Shown: positions 1-8,837 of the stretch, piece by piece
Layout of the letters: every line of letters starts with the position of its first letter
Position numbering within the stretch: the stretch's first letter is position 1
Source: Sphingobium lignivorans
GTDB lineage: Bacteria; Pseudomonadota; Alphaproteobacteria; Sphingomonadales; Sphingomonadaceae
Reading direction: 5' to 3'
Length of the DNA stretch: 64,000 nt
Assembly: GCF_014203955.1 (NCBI RefSeq)
Contig: NZ_JACHKA010000001.1
Coordinates: 3,751,001-3,815,000, forward strand
Program-made: the position numbers and the translations under genes
Notes under the pieces: generated by a model
Databases searched by the model: none
What the model saw: only the letters and a program-made list of their open reading frames with translations
What the model was told of the DNA's origin: nothing

Positions 1-376
1 GATATTTGGTGGCGACGCGCACATGGCTGGCGACCCCGGGGTCCTCGGGCGGCGCGTCCACGGGCTCGGCGATGGAAAGCCGGCAATGGCCGATCTGCAG
101 GTCGACCGGCGCATACAGCTCCGAATAGCCGAACTCCGCAATCACGTCCGATCCCACGATGCCGATCTGCGCCGCGCCATGGGCGACAAAGGTCGCCACG
201 TCGAAGGCGCGCACGCGAATGATGGAAAGGCCGTCCACATTGGTCGCGAACCTGAGCGCGCGGCTTTCCTTGCGATGGAACTCGGCTTCCGGCTCGATGC
301 CCGCCCGCGCGAGCAGCGGCAGGGCCTCGTCGAGAATGCGTCCCTTGGGAATGGCGAAAGTGATCGGCCGGGTCAT
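1..376 (-). CDS. hisG: ATP phosphoribosyltransferase, N-terminal part (window edge)
   Basis: HisG joins ATP and PRPP in the first step of histidine biosynthesis. Translating the minus strand from the ATG at 374-376 gives about 125 residues beginning [19 protein letters not shown]. It contains the typical short-form HisG features: the early PKGR motif, a conserved '[17 protein letters not shown]' stretch and the following GSDVI. The frame stays open to the left window edge, so the C-terminal half is missing here. The short form depends on a separate HisZ subunit in most bacteria; no hisZ is in view. The downstream partner (often hisD) would lie outside the window. Confidence 0.9.
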   Translation of the reverse strand, partial: MTRPITFAIPKGRILDEALPLLARAGIEPEAEFHRKESRALRFATNVDGLSIIRVRAFDVATFVAHGAAQIGIVGSDVIAEFGYSELYAPVDLQIGHCRLSIAEPVDAPPEDPGVASHVRVATKY

Positions 377-416
377 GACCGGCGCGCCTTAGGCGCTTGC
401 GCGGAAAACTGCAATT

Positions 417-456
417 GCGCGCGATCGGCGGGCACGCATGGCCGCCGATCGCGCGC
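417..456 (-). terminator. Rho-independent terminator after the PEP-CTERM gene
   Basis: A perfect 15-bp inverted repeat (417-431 with 442-456, 10-nt loop) lies just 3' of the minus-strand PEP-CTERM gene. On that strand the stem is followed within about ten bases by a TTTT run. It would separate this gene from hisG, which reads in the same direction. Confidence 0.75.
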
Positions 457-464
457 CTTGTGGT

Positions 465-1148
465 TCAGGCAAAGGCGACCGCGGTGCGACGGCGGCGCAG
501 TGTCGATCCGGCAAGGGCAAAGCCGCCGATCATCATGGCCCAGCTGGCGGGCTCGGGCACCGCCCCGGGCACGCTCCCGTCCAGATGCGTCACCCGCACA
601 TTATCGAGCAGCGCACCGTAGACGCGGCCCCCGCCGGTATAGGTGCTGAGGAACGACAGGGTCGAGCTGGACGAAAGCGCCACGAAATCGAAGCTGTGCG
701 TCGTCCAGGGACCGCCCTGCCCGATCGGGTGCAGGCTCGTATCATAGCCGAACTCCTGCGAGAAGCCGGCTACCTCGACCAGCAGGTTCTTCATGCCGAT
801 GAAGCCATCATAGACATTGGCATTCATGTCGAACGTCACGGTGTAAGTGCCGCCCGCCAGCGTGTCGAAGCTCTGGCTGATGCCGCCGACCTGGCCGGTG
901 GAGCCGTTCATGTCGATCGAATTGATGCCATCGGACGCCACGAAATCGGGATTGAGATAGCCCCCGTGGATAAGGTCGACGGCGCCGGTGAAGACCGTCC
1001 AGCCACCGAGATTGGATCCTGCGCTGTAATTGCGGTAGCTGTTTACCGGAGCATCGATGTCCTCGAAGCTTCCGTTCGTGAAGGGCGCGGCCTGCGCGGC
1101 GCCGGCGAGCATCGTTGCGCCGAGCATGGCGATCATGAGCCTGTTCAT
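465..1148 (-). CDS. PEP-CTERM sorting domain protein, exported
   Basis: A 227-residue secreted protein. Residues 1-20 (MNRLMIAMLGATMLAGAAQA) form a signal peptide. The mature part starts with NGSFE and ends its beta-sandwich with a DNVRV motif, as in DUF642 / choice-of-anchor type beta-sandwich proteins. The C-terminus is a clear PEP-CTERM signal: PEPASWAMMIGGFALAG followed by an Arg cluster, the version common in sphingomonads. Such proteins are processed by an exosortase, and none is in this window. The start at 1146-1148 was preferred over an upstream in-frame extension because GGGAGA precedes it and the signal peptide starts there. Function beyond surface or matrix location is unknown. 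Confidence 0.88.
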   Translation of the reverse strand: MNRLMIAMLGATMLAGAAQAAPFTNGSFEDIDAPVNSYRNYSAGSNLGGWTVFTGAVDLIHGGYLNPDFVASDGINSIDMNGSTGQVGGISQSFDTLAGGTYTVTFDMNANVYDGFIGMKNLLVEVAGFSQEFGYDTSLHPIGQGGPWTTHSFDFVALSSSSTLSFLSTYTGGGRVYGALLDNVRVTHLDGSVPGAVPEPASWAMMIGGFALAGSTLRRRRTAVAFA

Positions 1149-1938
1149 CTGCTGTCTCCCACTTGCGATGTTGTGCGACGGGATCGTTAGGGACGCGCGG
1201 CATCCGATCCCAATGACAAAGCCTGTTAGAGATGTGACGGCGCGTGGCGGCTGTCCCGATGTGATACCCCGACGACAGGGCCCGACCGTCACAGGCCGCG
1301 TGGATGCGTTCCAGTGAAACGCCTCCCGAGTCTCCGGGAGGCCGAGAGGGGTGAAATGGGTTGGACGCGACGGACCGTGCGAGACCTCCACGACGGCCCG
1401 ACGATGCCGGTCCAACACTGCGCTGCGCCTCGGAAGTTTACGAAGATGACGATACGTCCGTCTCATCTTCCGCTTCCCTGAACTTTGCGGCGCTGCAAAT
1501 CAGGTGGACGCCAGAGTCTGTTCCGGCGCGCCTGCAGCGCGCGGACGATGGAAACCTCAAATGAGAAAGAGCCATTCATTGCCTCCCGCTTTGGCCTGTC
1601 GCCTGTCGCCTGTCGACGGGAGAGGCGCCCGGCAGGGCTGCCATGGCAGAGGGCCTGTAGGACAGGGAAAAGCGAGGCGGACGGAGAATGGAGAGGAAAC
1701 CACCCGCACCTGCGCGCGCCACGACGACCCTGCGGTGCCTCTCGCTGCGCGTGCTGGGAACGGGGCGGGCACCTTCCGTCCGCAAGAATATCGCGTCCGC
1801 CCCGACCGCCTTTCGGCCGAGAAAGCTCAGGAAATCGAGGCCAAGCCGTGCACTCGCATCCGGCCCCCCCGCTTGGCTGTTCGCAACGCATCCTGAACTC
1901 GCGCGTTGGAGCCGAGTAACGAACGAAGGAGAATCGAT
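1149..1938. other. Intergenic region with a dispersed repeat
   Basis: This 790-base gap separates the PEP-CTERM gene from the small membrane ORF. Its middle (1409-1675) is one copy of the dispersed repeat listed separately. Several open frames cross the region on both strands, but they disagree between the two repeat copies and carry frameshifts, so I do not call them genes. The left part should hold the promoter of the PEP-CTERM gene; I see no convincing -35/-10 pair. Confidence 0.5.
1409..1675 (+). repeat. Dispersed intergenic repeat, copy 1, with hairpin core
   Basis: This stretch matches the reverse complement of 44611-44858. The best-conserved part is 1432-1477, identical at 45 of 46 positions in the other copy. 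It folds as a hairpin: GAAGATGA at 1442-1449 pairs with TCATCTTC at 1463-1470, and an outer GGAAG pairs with CTTCC. Both copies are bounded by imperfect inverted ends GTCCAACA (1410-1417) and TGTAGGAC (1656-1663), as in a small non-autonomous mobile element, but no target-site duplication is evident. Relative to copy 2, this copy has a one-base loss after 1477 and insertions further on. Confidence 0.8.
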
Positions 1939-2019
1939 ATGGGCAAGGGACTTCTGCTTTGGCTGGTGGGCGTGCCGCTGCCGATCGTCCTCATTCTCTG
2001 GTTCCTGTTCTTCCGTTAA
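1939..2019 (+). CDS. Very small membrane protein (26 aa)
   Basis: The ORF encodes MGKGLLLWLVGVPLPIVLI followed by LWFLFFR: one hydrophobic membrane segment between a short basic N-terminus and a C-terminal Arg. A good ribosome site, AAGGAG, lies 7 bases before the ATG. Similar tiny single-span proteins of this shape are commonly annotated as hypothetical in alphaproteobacteria. The gene is followed within ten bases by a stem-loop. Function unknown; regulators or stabilisers of membrane complexes are typical for such peptides, but nothing here points to a partner. Confidence 0.65.
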   Translation: MGKGLLLWLVGVPLPIVLILWFLFFR

Positions 2020-2026
2020 AGGAAGC

Positions 2027-2050
2027 GGCCGGCACAGTCATGTGCCGGCC
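2027..2050. terminator. Stem-loop between convergent small ORF and purA
   Basis: A perfect 10-bp stem (2027-2036 with 2041-2050) and a 4-base GTCA loop sit in the 38 bases between the stop of the small membrane ORF and the stop of purA on the other strand. There is no long T run on either side, so it may act as a weak bidirectional terminator or as an mRNA 3'-end stabiliser. Confidence 0.6.
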
Positions 2051-2057
2051 AAGGCCG

Positions 2058-3347
2058 TCAATCCTCGAACGGATCGCGCACCAGGATAGTGTCTTCCCGC
2101 TGCGGTGAGGTGGAAACGCTGGCGACGGGACACTCGATCAGCTCCTCGATGCGGCGGATATATTTGATTGCCTGCGCCGGAAGATCGGCCCAGCTCCGGG
2201 CGCCCACGGTTGTCCCTTCCCAGCCCTCCATCTCTTCATAGACCGGCTCGACCGCGGCCTGATCGGCGGCATGGGCGGGGAGATAATCAATGATCTCGCC
2301 ATTGAGGCGATAGCCGGTGCAGATGCGGATAGTCTCGAAACCGTCCAGCACGTCGATCTTGGTGAGAGCGATGCCGGTAACCCCGCTCAGCGCGCAGGTC
2401 TGGCGTACCAGCACTGCATCGAACCAGCCGCAGCGGCGCTTGCGCGCCGTCACAGTGCCGAACTCGTGCCCGCGCGTCCCGAGACGCTCGCCGATCTCGT
2501 CCTCGAGTTCGGTGGGGAACGGGCCCGAGCCCACGCGCGTGGTATAAGCCTTGACGATGCCCAGCACGAAGCCGGCCGCATTGGGGCCCATGCCCGACCC
2601 GGCCGCGACAGTGCCGCTCACCGTGTTCGAGCTGGTCACGAACGGATAAGTGCCATGGTCGACATCGAGCAGCACGCCCTGCGCACCCTCGAAGAGGATG
2701 CGCCGGCCGGCCTTGCGCACGTCGCGCAGGCGCTTCCACACCGGCTCGGCATATTGCAGCACGAACGGCGCGATCTCGCGCAGCTCCGCGACCAGCGCCG
2801 CCCGGTCGATCGGCGGCTCGCCGAAGCCGGCGCGCAGCGCGTCATGATGCGCGCAGAGCCGATCGAGCTGAGGCTCCAGCGCATCGAGATGGGCGAGGTC
2901 GCACACGCGGATCGCGCGGCGGCCGACCTTGTCCTCATAAGCGGGGCCGATGCCGCGCCCGGTGGTGCCGATCTTGCCCTTACCCGCCGCCGTCTCGCGC
3001 AGCCCGTCGAGATCGCGATGGAAAGGGAGGATCAGCGGGCAATTGTCCGCCACCGCGAAGTTGGAGCGATCGACCTTGACGCCCTGCCCCTCCAGCTTTT
3101 CGATCTCTGCCTTCAGGGCCCAGGGATCGAGCACCACGCCATTGCCGATGATGGACAGGGTGCCGGTGACGATGCCGGACGGCACGAGGCTGATCTTGTA
3201 GACCTGCTCGCCGACAACGAGCGTGTGCCCGGCATTGTGCCCGCCCTGAAAGCGCACCACGCAGTCCGCGCGGCTTGCCAGCCAGTCGACAATCTTGCCT
3301 TTGCCTTCATCGCCCCACTGGGCGCCGATCACGGTGACGTTTGCCAT
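2058..3347 (-). CDS. purA: Adenylosuccinate synthetase
   Basis: PurA makes adenylosuccinate from IMP, aspartate and GTP, the committed step to AMP. The 429-residue protein has the usual length and signatures: [18 protein letters not shown] at the start with the P-loop-like GDEGKGK, HNAGHT with the catalytic His, the GTTGRGIGP loop, and a C-terminal region with the guanine-binding TKIDVL. The start at 3345-3347 fits the family; a longer frame upstream adds nothing recognisable. guaA lies about 8 kb away on the same strand, so both branches of purine synthesis from IMP are represented here. Confidence 0.97.
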   Translation of the reverse strand: MANVTVIGAQWGDEGKGKIVDWLASRADCVVRFQGGHNAGHTLVVGEQVYKISLVPSGIVTGTLSIIGNGVVLDPWALKAEIEKLEGQGVKVDRSNFAVADNCPLILPFHRDLDGLRETAAGKGKIGTTGRGIGPAYEDKVGRRAIRVCDLAHLDALEPQLDRLCAHHDALRAGFGEPPIDRAALVAELREIAPFVLQYAEPVWKRLRDVRKAGRRILFEGAQGVLLDVDHGTYPFVTSSNTVSGTVAAGSGMGPNAAGFVLGIVKAYTTRVGSGPFPTELEDEIGERLGTRGHEFGTVTARKRRCGWFDAVLVRQTCALSGVTGIALTKIDVLDGFETIRICTGYRLNGEIIDYLPAHAADQAAVEPVYEEMEGWEGTTVGARSWADLPAQAIKYIRRIEELIECPVASVSTSPQREDTILVRDPFED

Positions 3348-3656
3348 GGATATGCTTCTCCGCCCTGCCGAGCGGATCCGGACCACCCTTCGACAGGACT
3401 CGATGGTCGGATTGGATCATGTCGGGCTCCCGGCCCGGTCCGGCGGCGCGTTTGCCTGCGGGGCGGGCGGAAGTCAAGGCACAGGGGCATCGCTCCCTTG
3501 CCATGGCAGGGGCCACCCGGCCTCCATGCCGACGTGGGGGGTCATCCCCGTTTGGCTATGCGGCGGCGTTACACTTTGTCACCCTTCCCACTCTTCTGGC
3601 AGAAGGCCCACGCGCTTATCCGGGCTGTGGAAAGGACCGAACAGGAGCCAGATTCG
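3348..3656. other. Divergent intergenic region purA / esterase
   Basis: This gap of 309 bases must contain the promoters of purA (minus) and the esterase (plus). I see no clear operator, riboswitch or strong -35/-10 pair. The piece CCCTTCGACAGGACTC near 3388 resembles half of a sphingomonad REP-like element but has no second arm. Confidence 0.3.
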
Positions 3657-4580
3657 ATGCGCCGTGCTACCCCCGCCATGCTCGCCCTCGCGCTTGTCAC
3701 GCTGTTGGGGACACTCGCGCCGCCGGTGCAGGCCGGTTTGCGCGAGCGGTTCGCTGCGCAGATCGAGGCGGACCGGACCCCCGACGGGCGGGAAATGGCC
3801 TATGGCATCGATCCCTTGCAGACGCTGGCCTTCTGGCCCCCCGCCGGTGCGAGCGCCCGCCCCGCACCGCTGATCGTCTTCGTGCATGGTGGCGGCTGGC
3901 GCCATGGCGACAAGACCAATGCCACCGGCAAGGCCAAGGTCGCGCATTATCCGGCACAAGGCTATGCCCTGGCATCGATCAATTACCGGCTCGTGCCGGG
4001 CGCGCGGGTCGAGGATCAGGCGCAGGACGTCGCCGATGCCGTCGCCTGGCTGATCGCTCATGCCGGGGAACTGGGCATCGATCCCGCCCGGATCGTCCTG
4101 ATGGGCCACAGCGCCGGCGCGCATCTCGTGGCGCTCGTGGGCACCGATCCGCGCTATCTGAAAGCCGCCCGCCTCGACCAGCGTGCCATCGCGGGCGTCA
4201 TTCCGATCGACGGGGCGGCCTATGACGTGCCGAAACAGGTCAAGGTCGGCACGCGGTTCATGGGTGACATCTACGCGCAGGCCTTCGGCACCGACCCTGA
4301 ACGCCAGCGGGCCCTTTCGCCCACCTTGCAGGCCGGGGCACCCAATGCCCCCGCGTTCCTCATCCTCCATGTCCAGCGCCGGGATGGCATCGAGCAGTCG
4401 CGCGGCCTGGCCGAAGCGCTGCGCGCGGCCGGCACACCGGTCGAGATCGCGAGCTTCGAGGGACGTGGCCTGCAGGGGCACATGGACATCAACCGGAAGC
4501 TCGGCCTCGCGGATTATCCGGCAACGGCGCGCGTGGACAGCTGGCTCAAGGACCTGCTGGGCAAGCCTGTGCAGCGCTGA
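3657..4580 (+). CDS. Exported alpha/beta hydrolase (carboxylesterase-like)
   Basis: A 307-residue protein with an N-terminal signal peptide (residues 1-26, ending PVQA). The fold is that of the esterase/lipase alpha/beta hydrolases: the oxyanion-hole motif HGGGW at residues 77-81, the nucleophile elbow GHSAGAH with Ser152, and a late His near GHMDIN. The start follows AGGAG at the right distance. Such enzymes hydrolyse short-chain esters in the periplasm or outside the cell; the substrate cannot be read from sequence. The gene stands alone, between purA (divergent) and a small lipoprotein gene. Confidence 0.85.
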   Translation: MRRATPAMLALALVTLLGTLAPPVQAGLRERFAAQIEADRTPDGREMAYGIDPLQTLAFWPPAGASARPAPLIVFVHGGGWRHGDKTNATGKAKVAHYPAQGYALASINYRLVPGARVEDQAQDVADAVAWLIAHAGELGIDPARIVLMGHSAGAHLVALVGTDPRYLKAARLDQRAIAGVIPIDGAAYDVPKQVKVGTRFMGDIYAQAFGTDPERQRALSPTLQAGAPNAPAFLILHVQRRDGIEQSRGLAEALRAAGTPVEIASFEGRGLQGHMDINRKLGLADYPATARVDSWLKDLLGKPVQR

Positions 4581-4791
4581 GCACGGCTGAGGCCGCTTGC
4601 CCGGCAGAGCCTGCGCGGTCGCGCGGTGGCCATCAATCATTGTCAGAACTGGGGAGAATTACCTATTCTGGGGAGATGGAGCGCGCGATATGGCCGCTCT
4701 TGCACCCGGGATGGATCCCCGGCGCCGCACTTTCGTTTTGTGACTGCCCGCGGCCGGGACGGTGCGGGGTCGGAACCAGAGGAGGACCAGG

Positions 4792-5136
4792 ATGCGTCTG
4801 TTACTGATCGGCATCGCCACGCTTTCGCTCGCCGCATGCGGCGGCACGCCCGAGAACAGCGTCGAGAACGCCGCCATTCCTGCTGCGGAGAACGCCGAGA
4901 ATGCCGTCAATTATGTGGCGGAAATCGGCAATCTTTCGGATACCCAGCAACAGGCCGTGTTCTTCCGCGCCATTCGCGACGCCGGCATTGCGTGCCGCGA
5001 TGTCACCAGCGTCGAGCAGATCGAGCCGCAAAATGGCGTGCAGACCTGGCGCGCGCAATGCGACCAGGGCGGCCAGCATCTCATTCAGGTGCTGCCGGAC
5101 GGCTCGGCACAGGTTGTGAGCCGCACGGAGCCCTGA
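4792..5136 (+). CDS. Small predicted lipoprotein
   Basis: A 114-residue protein with a signal peptide and lipobox (LAAC, Cys16), so it is probably anchored in a membrane as a lipoprotein. After a short Asn/Ala/Glu-rich linker comes a compact domain of about 80 residues with two conserved-looking Cys (IACRDV and AQCDQ) that may form a disulfide. The start was set at 4792 because GGAGGA lies just upstream; an in-frame ATG ten codons earlier has no such site. No known function. Confidence 0.8.
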   Translation: MRLLLIGIATLSLAACGGTPENSVENAAIPAAENAENAVNYVAEIGNLSDTQQQAVFFRAIRDAGIACRDVTSVEQIEPQNGVQTWRAQCDQGGQHLIQVLPDGSAQVVSRTEP

Positions 5137-5172
5137 AGTCGGAGGCCTTGGCCGGCGCCGTTAAATGCGGCG

Positions 5173-6279
5173 TCAGGCAGCTACCAGCGCTGCGCTCTGG
5201 GTCTGCGCGATCCAGCCGCCGCCCAGCACGCGATCGCCGCGATAGAGGACGGCTGCCTGGCCCGGCGCCACGCCATATTCCGGCGTGTCGAACACCAGCC
5301 GCTCGTCTTCGAGCCGCGCCGGCACGGGGCGCGCCATGGAGCGCACCTTGGCGCTGAGCGGCCCGTCCGGCTCCCCGCCGATCCAGTTGATCTCCTCCAG
5401 CCAGGCCGCCTCGACCGCCAGGGCCGCCCGCGGGCCGACGATCACACGCCGCGCCGCCGCATCGAGCCGCACGACATAAAGCGGCTCGGCCTGGCCGCCG
5501 ATCTCCAGCCCCCTGCGCTGGCCGACCGTGTAGTGGATGAGGCCCTTGTGACGCCCCAGCACCCGCCCATCGACATGCACGATCTCGCCATCGACATCCG
5601 CATCGGGACGAACCTTGCGCACCACGCCGGCATAGTCGCCATCGGGCACGAAGCAGATGTCCTGACTGTCCGGCTTCATCGCGACCGCCAGCCCCAGCTC
5701 CCGGGCAATGGCGCGCACCGCCGACTTCTCCATCCCGCCAAGGGGAAAGCGAAGATAATCGAGCTGGTCCTGCGTGGTGGCGAAGAGAAAATAGCTCTGG
5801 TCGCGCGCGGGATCGATGGCGCGATGCAGCTCCGGGCCCTGCGCCCCGATCACGCGGCGCACATAATGGCCGGTGGCGAGGCAGTCCGCACCGAGATCGC
5901 GCGCGAGCGCGAACAGATCCGTGAACTTGACGCCCATGTTGCAGCGGACACACGGAATGGGAGTCCGGCCGGACAGATATTCATCGGCAAAGCCCTCGAT
6001 CACCGATTCCCGGAAACGGCTCTCATAATCAAAGACATAATGCGCGATACCGAGGCGATCGGCCACAGCGCGCGCGTCGCGGATATCCTGCCCGGCACAG
6101 CAGCTTCCGCTGCGGCCCACGGCGGCGCCATGATCGTAAAGCTGCAAGGTTACGCCGATGGTCTCTGCGCCCGAGCGGGCGGCGAGCGCGGCGACGACGC
6201 TTGAATCCACGCCGCCGGACATGGCGACGACAATGCGCTTGCCGGCCAGCGGCTGCTCAAGCTGAAAAAGCGGGTCCAT
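5173..6279 (-). CDS. mnmA: tRNA-specific 2-thiouridylase
   Basis: MnmA thiolates U34 in the anticodons of tRNA-Glu, -Gln and -Lys, using ATP and a persulfide relay. The 368-residue protein shows the PP-loop SGGVDSS near residue 21, the first catalytic Cys in PCVRCN, the tRNA-binding GHYVRR region, and the second catalytic Cys in SQDICFV. The start at 6277-6279 precedes MDPLFQ; the longer reading frame upstream lacks family similarity. Confidence 0.96.
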   Translation of the reverse strand: MDPLFQLEQPLAGKRIVVAMSGGVDSSVVAALAARSGAETIGVTLQLYDHGAAVGRSGSCCAGQDIRDARAVADRLGIAHYVFDYESRFRESVIEGFADEYLSGRTPIPCVRCNMGVKFTDLFALARDLGADCLATGHYVRRVIGAQGPELHRAIDPARDQSYFLFATTQDQLDYLRFPLGGMEKSAVRAIARELGLAVAMKPDSQDICFVPDGDYAGVVRKVRPDADVDGEIVHVDGRVLGRHKGLIHYTVGQRRGLEIGGQAEPLYVVRLDAAARRVIVGPRAALAVEAAWLEEINWIGGEPDGPLSAKVRSMARPVPARLEDERLVFDTPEYGVAPGQAAVLYRGDRVLGGGWIAQTQSAALVAA

Positions 6280-6423
6280 GTCGCGCCATATAGGATGCAG
6301 CAGGCCAATGGGCCAGCGCAGGCGTGCATGCGCCGGACAGCCTCTAAAGGCCATGCTTGATAACCAACCCTAACAATGCGTGACCAAGGCTTTTACGCTG
6401 ACTTATCCTTTGGCTGCTAACCA

Positions 6424-6750
6424 GTGCCCATGGGCATAAGTGTCAACACCTATGATCAGAGACAGGCTGTAAACCTGGCAGGCGGACGCGGGACCCGGAT
6501 TCCGGACCTGCGCCTGCTTCTCGCCGTCCATGCGGCGCGCCAGGCAACGGGTCATACAGCCCGGATCGTCCGCGAATCCGACCTCCCGGTCGGAACCGGG
6601 GACGAACCGGCAAGACTGGCTCTGATCTTCGCTCCGGCGAGCACGTCCCCTGCCGTTCTGCGGCGGCTGGGCGGCGCGTTCAATGCAGCGGTCGCGGCAC
6701 ATATGGCGAGGGGGACCAGTGGTGAAGACGGGATTTACTCTGCGGTTTAG
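6424..6750 (+). CDS. Possible small protein upstream of sciP
   Basis: An open frame of 108 codons with fairly normal codon use, rich in Ala/Arg/Leu and without recognisable domains. It has no good ribosome site at the first ATG, so the real start, if any, may be further in. The opposite strand is also open over part of it. It sits between mnmA and sciP and ends 78 bases before sciP. It may be a real hypothetical gene or only an open frame in GC-rich DNA. Confidence 0.35.
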   Translation: MPMGISVNTYDQRQAVNLAGGRGTRIPDLRLLLAVHAARQATGHTARIVRESDLPVGTGDEPARLALIFAPASTSPAVLRRLGGAFNAAVAAHMARGTSGEDGIYSAV

Positions 6751-6765
6751 CCAAGGAGAAAATCT

Positions 6766-6784
6766 TTGATGCCAACAGCATCAA
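6766..6784. promoter_or_regulatory. Inverted repeat in the sciP leader
   Basis: TTGATGC and GCATCAA form a perfect 7-bp inverted repeat around a 5-base spacer, 44 bases before the sciP start codon. It could be a regulator binding site or a small hairpin in the leader mRNA. Confidence 0.4.
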
Positions 6785-6827
6785 GACGAGGAATGTGAAA
6801 ACCGAGCCCATCGGTGAAGAGGAAAGA

Positions 6828-7127
6828 ATGATAGAAAACCAAAAAATTCGCCCTTCTCAGGTCGTCGGCCCCCTTGGGGAGCCGCTGACCCTGGAGTCGC
6901 TCCCCTCCCCCAACACGAGCCGCTGGGTCGTGCGACGCAAGGCGGAAGTCGTTGCGGCCGTCAATGGCGGCCTGCTGACGGTCGACGAGGCTTGCGAGCG
7001 CTATTCGCTCACGCTCGAGGAATTCGCGAGCTGGCAGCGCGCGGTCGATCGATCGGGCATGCCTGGCCTGCGGGTGACCCGGATCCAGCACTATAAATCG
7101 CTTTACGAACGCCAGCAGCGTTACTGA
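6828..7127 (+). CDS. sciP: CtrA inhibitor SciP (DUF1153)
   Basis: SciP is a small helix-turn-helix protein that, in Caulobacter, binds CtrA and blocks transcription of CtrA-activated cell-cycle genes. The 99-residue product starts MIENQKIRPSQVVGPLG and contains the conserved core RWVVRRKAEVV, LLTVDEACERYSLTLEEF, and a C-terminal RVTRIQHYKSLYERQQ, all strongly typical. The ATG at 6828 follows GAGGAAAG; an upstream in-frame ATG (6795) is less likely. A leader hairpin lies in front and a strong terminator follows. Confidence 0.93.
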   Translation: MIENQKIRPSQVVGPLGEPLTLESLPSPNTSRWVVRRKAEVVAAVNGGLLTVDEACERYSLTLEEFASWQRAVDRSGMPGLRVTRIQHYKSLYERQQRY

Positions 7128-7141
7128 TCTTTCAACGAGAT

Positions 7142-7177
7142 CCGGGGTGAGCGCTCCCACCGCTCGCCCCGGCTTTT
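7142..7177 (+). terminator. Rho-independent terminator of sciP
   Basis: A 12-bp stem with one mismatch (7142-7153 with 7161-7172, 7-base loop) is followed by CTTTT. It begins 15 bases after the sciP stop codon. Confidence 0.9.
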
Positions 7178-7279
7178 CCTCTGCCTTTCACCGGTTCAAC
7201 CCCGGACAAGCCCCTCGAAATCGTGCGTCGCCTGTGCCAATGACACGGGAAAGACAATGCCGCACCGCAGGAGGGGGCC

Positions 7280-8236
7280 ATGCCACGCGTCGCCGTGACG
7301 TTTCCATATTTCGATTTCTTCCCGGACCTGCGCGCTGAACTCTCCGCCCGGTATCCCGGCACGAAATTCCCCGATCATCGCCGCGTCCTCGAAGGGCAGG
7401 AACTCATCGATTTCCTGCAGGGCTACGACACCGCCGTCATCGGCGTCCAACGCTATGAAGAAGCCGTGCTGAAGGCTTGCCCGGAACTGAAGGTCATTTC
7501 GCTTTGCTCCGCGGGCGTCGATCATATCGATCCCGCGCTGCTGCGGAAATACGGCATCAGGATGTGGTGGCAGGCCGGCATCAACCGTGTCTCCGTCTCG
7601 GAGCTCGCGGTTTCCTACATGGTCCTGGCGCTGCGGCGGGTCCACGAGTTTTCCAGCATCCTGCGCGCCGGCCAGTGGCGCGGGCCAATCGGCTTCGGCA
7701 CGGACCTGCGCGGCAAGACCGTGGGCGTCCACGGCGTCGGCCATATCGGCAAGGCCGTCATCGAGCTGCTGCAAGGCTACAAGGTCCACATCCTCGCCAG
7801 CGACCGGCTCGACGTTTCGGCATTCACGGACGGGTTCGACAATGTCGAACTGGTGAGCGCGGAGGAAATGTGGGCGCGCAGCGACGTGCTGACCATTCAC
7901 TTGTCCAAGAACGCCACCACCATCGGCCTCTATGATGGCGCGGTGCTCGACCAGCTCAAGCCCGGCGCGGTCATCGTCAATTGCGCACGGGGCGGCATGT
8001 TCGACGAGAATGCGCTTGCCGAGCGGCTGGAAAGCGGCCGCATCGCCGCAGCGGCGTTCGACGTCTATGCGATGGAGCCCGCCAACGGCAATCGCCTGCT
8101 CGACATGCCGACCTTCTTCGGTTCGCCTCATATCGGCGCCACGACGCGCGAGAGCTGGGGCGCGATGCTCCGTTCCGGCATTCATGGCATCGAGCATGCC
8201 TATGAGCCGGAACCGGGCGTTTATCCCTTCGATTAA
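7280..8236 (+). CDS. D-2-hydroxyacid dehydrogenase, NAD-dependent
   Basis: A 318-residue member of the D-isomer-specific 2-hydroxyacid dehydrogenase family, which reduces 2-keto acids or oxidises D-2-hydroxyacids. The NAD-binding Rossmann motif is seen as GVHGVGHIGKAV near residue 155. The catalytic residues can be placed: Arg in NCARGGMFDE, acidic residue in FDVYAMEP, and His in SPHIGATT. A strong ribosome site (AGGAGGGGG) lies before the ATG. It is shorter than serine-pathway PGDH and lacks an ACT domain, so SerA is unlikely. Its substrate is not evident; no pathway partner is adjacent. Confidence 0.88.
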   Translation: MPRVAVTFPYFDFFPDLRAELSARYPGTKFPDHRRVLEGQELIDFLQGYDTAVIGVQRYEEAVLKACPELKVISLCSAGVDHIDPALLRKYGIRMWWQAGINRVSVSELAVSYMVLALRRVHEFSSILRAGQWRGPIGFGTDLRGKTVGVHGVGHIGKAVIELLQGYKVHILASDRLDVSAFTDGFDNVELVSAEEMWARSDVLTIHLSKNATTIGLYDGAVLDQLKPGAVIVNCARGGMFDENALAERLESGRIAAAAFDVYAMEPANGNRLLDMPTFFGSPHIGATTRESWGAMLRSGIHGIEHAYEPEPGVYPFD

Positions 8237-8837
8237 CTCGGTTCATCATCGATCCGTGCCTCACATGCGATGAAGCACGCCTTTAAGATTCGGTATCCCG
8301 GGAGGCTCGTGGTATGAATGACCTCAGGCTGCCAATGCCGCGAACCGCGATAAATCGCTGTCCCATTCCCGAGACATTGATGCTGGTATGCCCGCGCCCC
8401 AAGGCGTCAGGAAGTCAATATGCGCCAACTGGAGAAAGAATGCGCCGCGATGGCGAGGCGAATGCTCGACGCCGAGCTGGTCGCAATCGGCCGCAGAACA
8501 CTTGAGTCGACCCGGGTGAGCGCCTTGCAGGCGGCTGTTCAACACGAGTTGCGAACGCGGGACATCCAGGAATAGCCCGCTCAGCCGGGAGTCGCTCCGG
8601 CCTGGACAGCGTGGACCAATCCCGTCACGACAACATTCCACTTGCCCGGCACATTCCACCACTGGCAGGACCCGGCGTTCATTGCGCAGCTATCTTGGAC
8701 GCAATAAGCGAGAACCATGACGATCATCACTCTCAATCGCGCCTCAGCCTTTCCGCTGGGCTAAGGCACACCGGCTCTCCGGCTCATGCAGCGGTCAAGC
8801 CGCTCGATCACGCATGCCTTATTGATTGAGAGATATT
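8237..8837. other. Long spacer with one possible tiny gene
   Basis: The 600 bases between the dehydrogenase and the dioxygenase-like gene contain a possible 51-codon ORF (listed) and a 9-bp direct repeat ACATTCCAC near 8633 and 8651. Base composition is slightly lower in GC than the neighbourhood. I see no terminator or promoter that I would defend. Confidence 0.35.
8420..8575 (+). CDS. Possible small helical protein (51 aa)
   Basis: The frame starts at an ATG preceded by AGGAAG and encodes a charged, probably all-helical peptide (MRQLEKECAAMARRML at the start). Codon use is compatible with a gene. There is no recognised family and no neighbour clue. Confidence 0.4.
   Translation: MRQLEKECAAMARRMLDAELVAIGRRTLESTRVSALQAAVQHELRTRDIQE

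Noticed and set aside
1149..1466. N-terminal extension of the PEP-CTERM gene beginning MRRTYRHLRKLP
   Set aside because: It reads through the repeat hairpin and lies upstream of a clear signal peptide with its own ribosome site.
2271..3347. Long plus-strand frame opposite purA that runs into the esterase gene
   Set aside because: It is the antisense shadow of purA in GC-rich DNA; only the part from 3657 has a signal peptide, ribosome site and family motifs.
3360..3420. REP-like half motif CCCTTCGACAGGAC upstream of purA
   Set aside because: Only one imperfect arm; it may be chance.
6355..6423. TAACC-rich stretch that resembles a CtrA site near sciP
   Set aside because: The spacing does not fit TTAA-N7-TTAA, so I do not call it.
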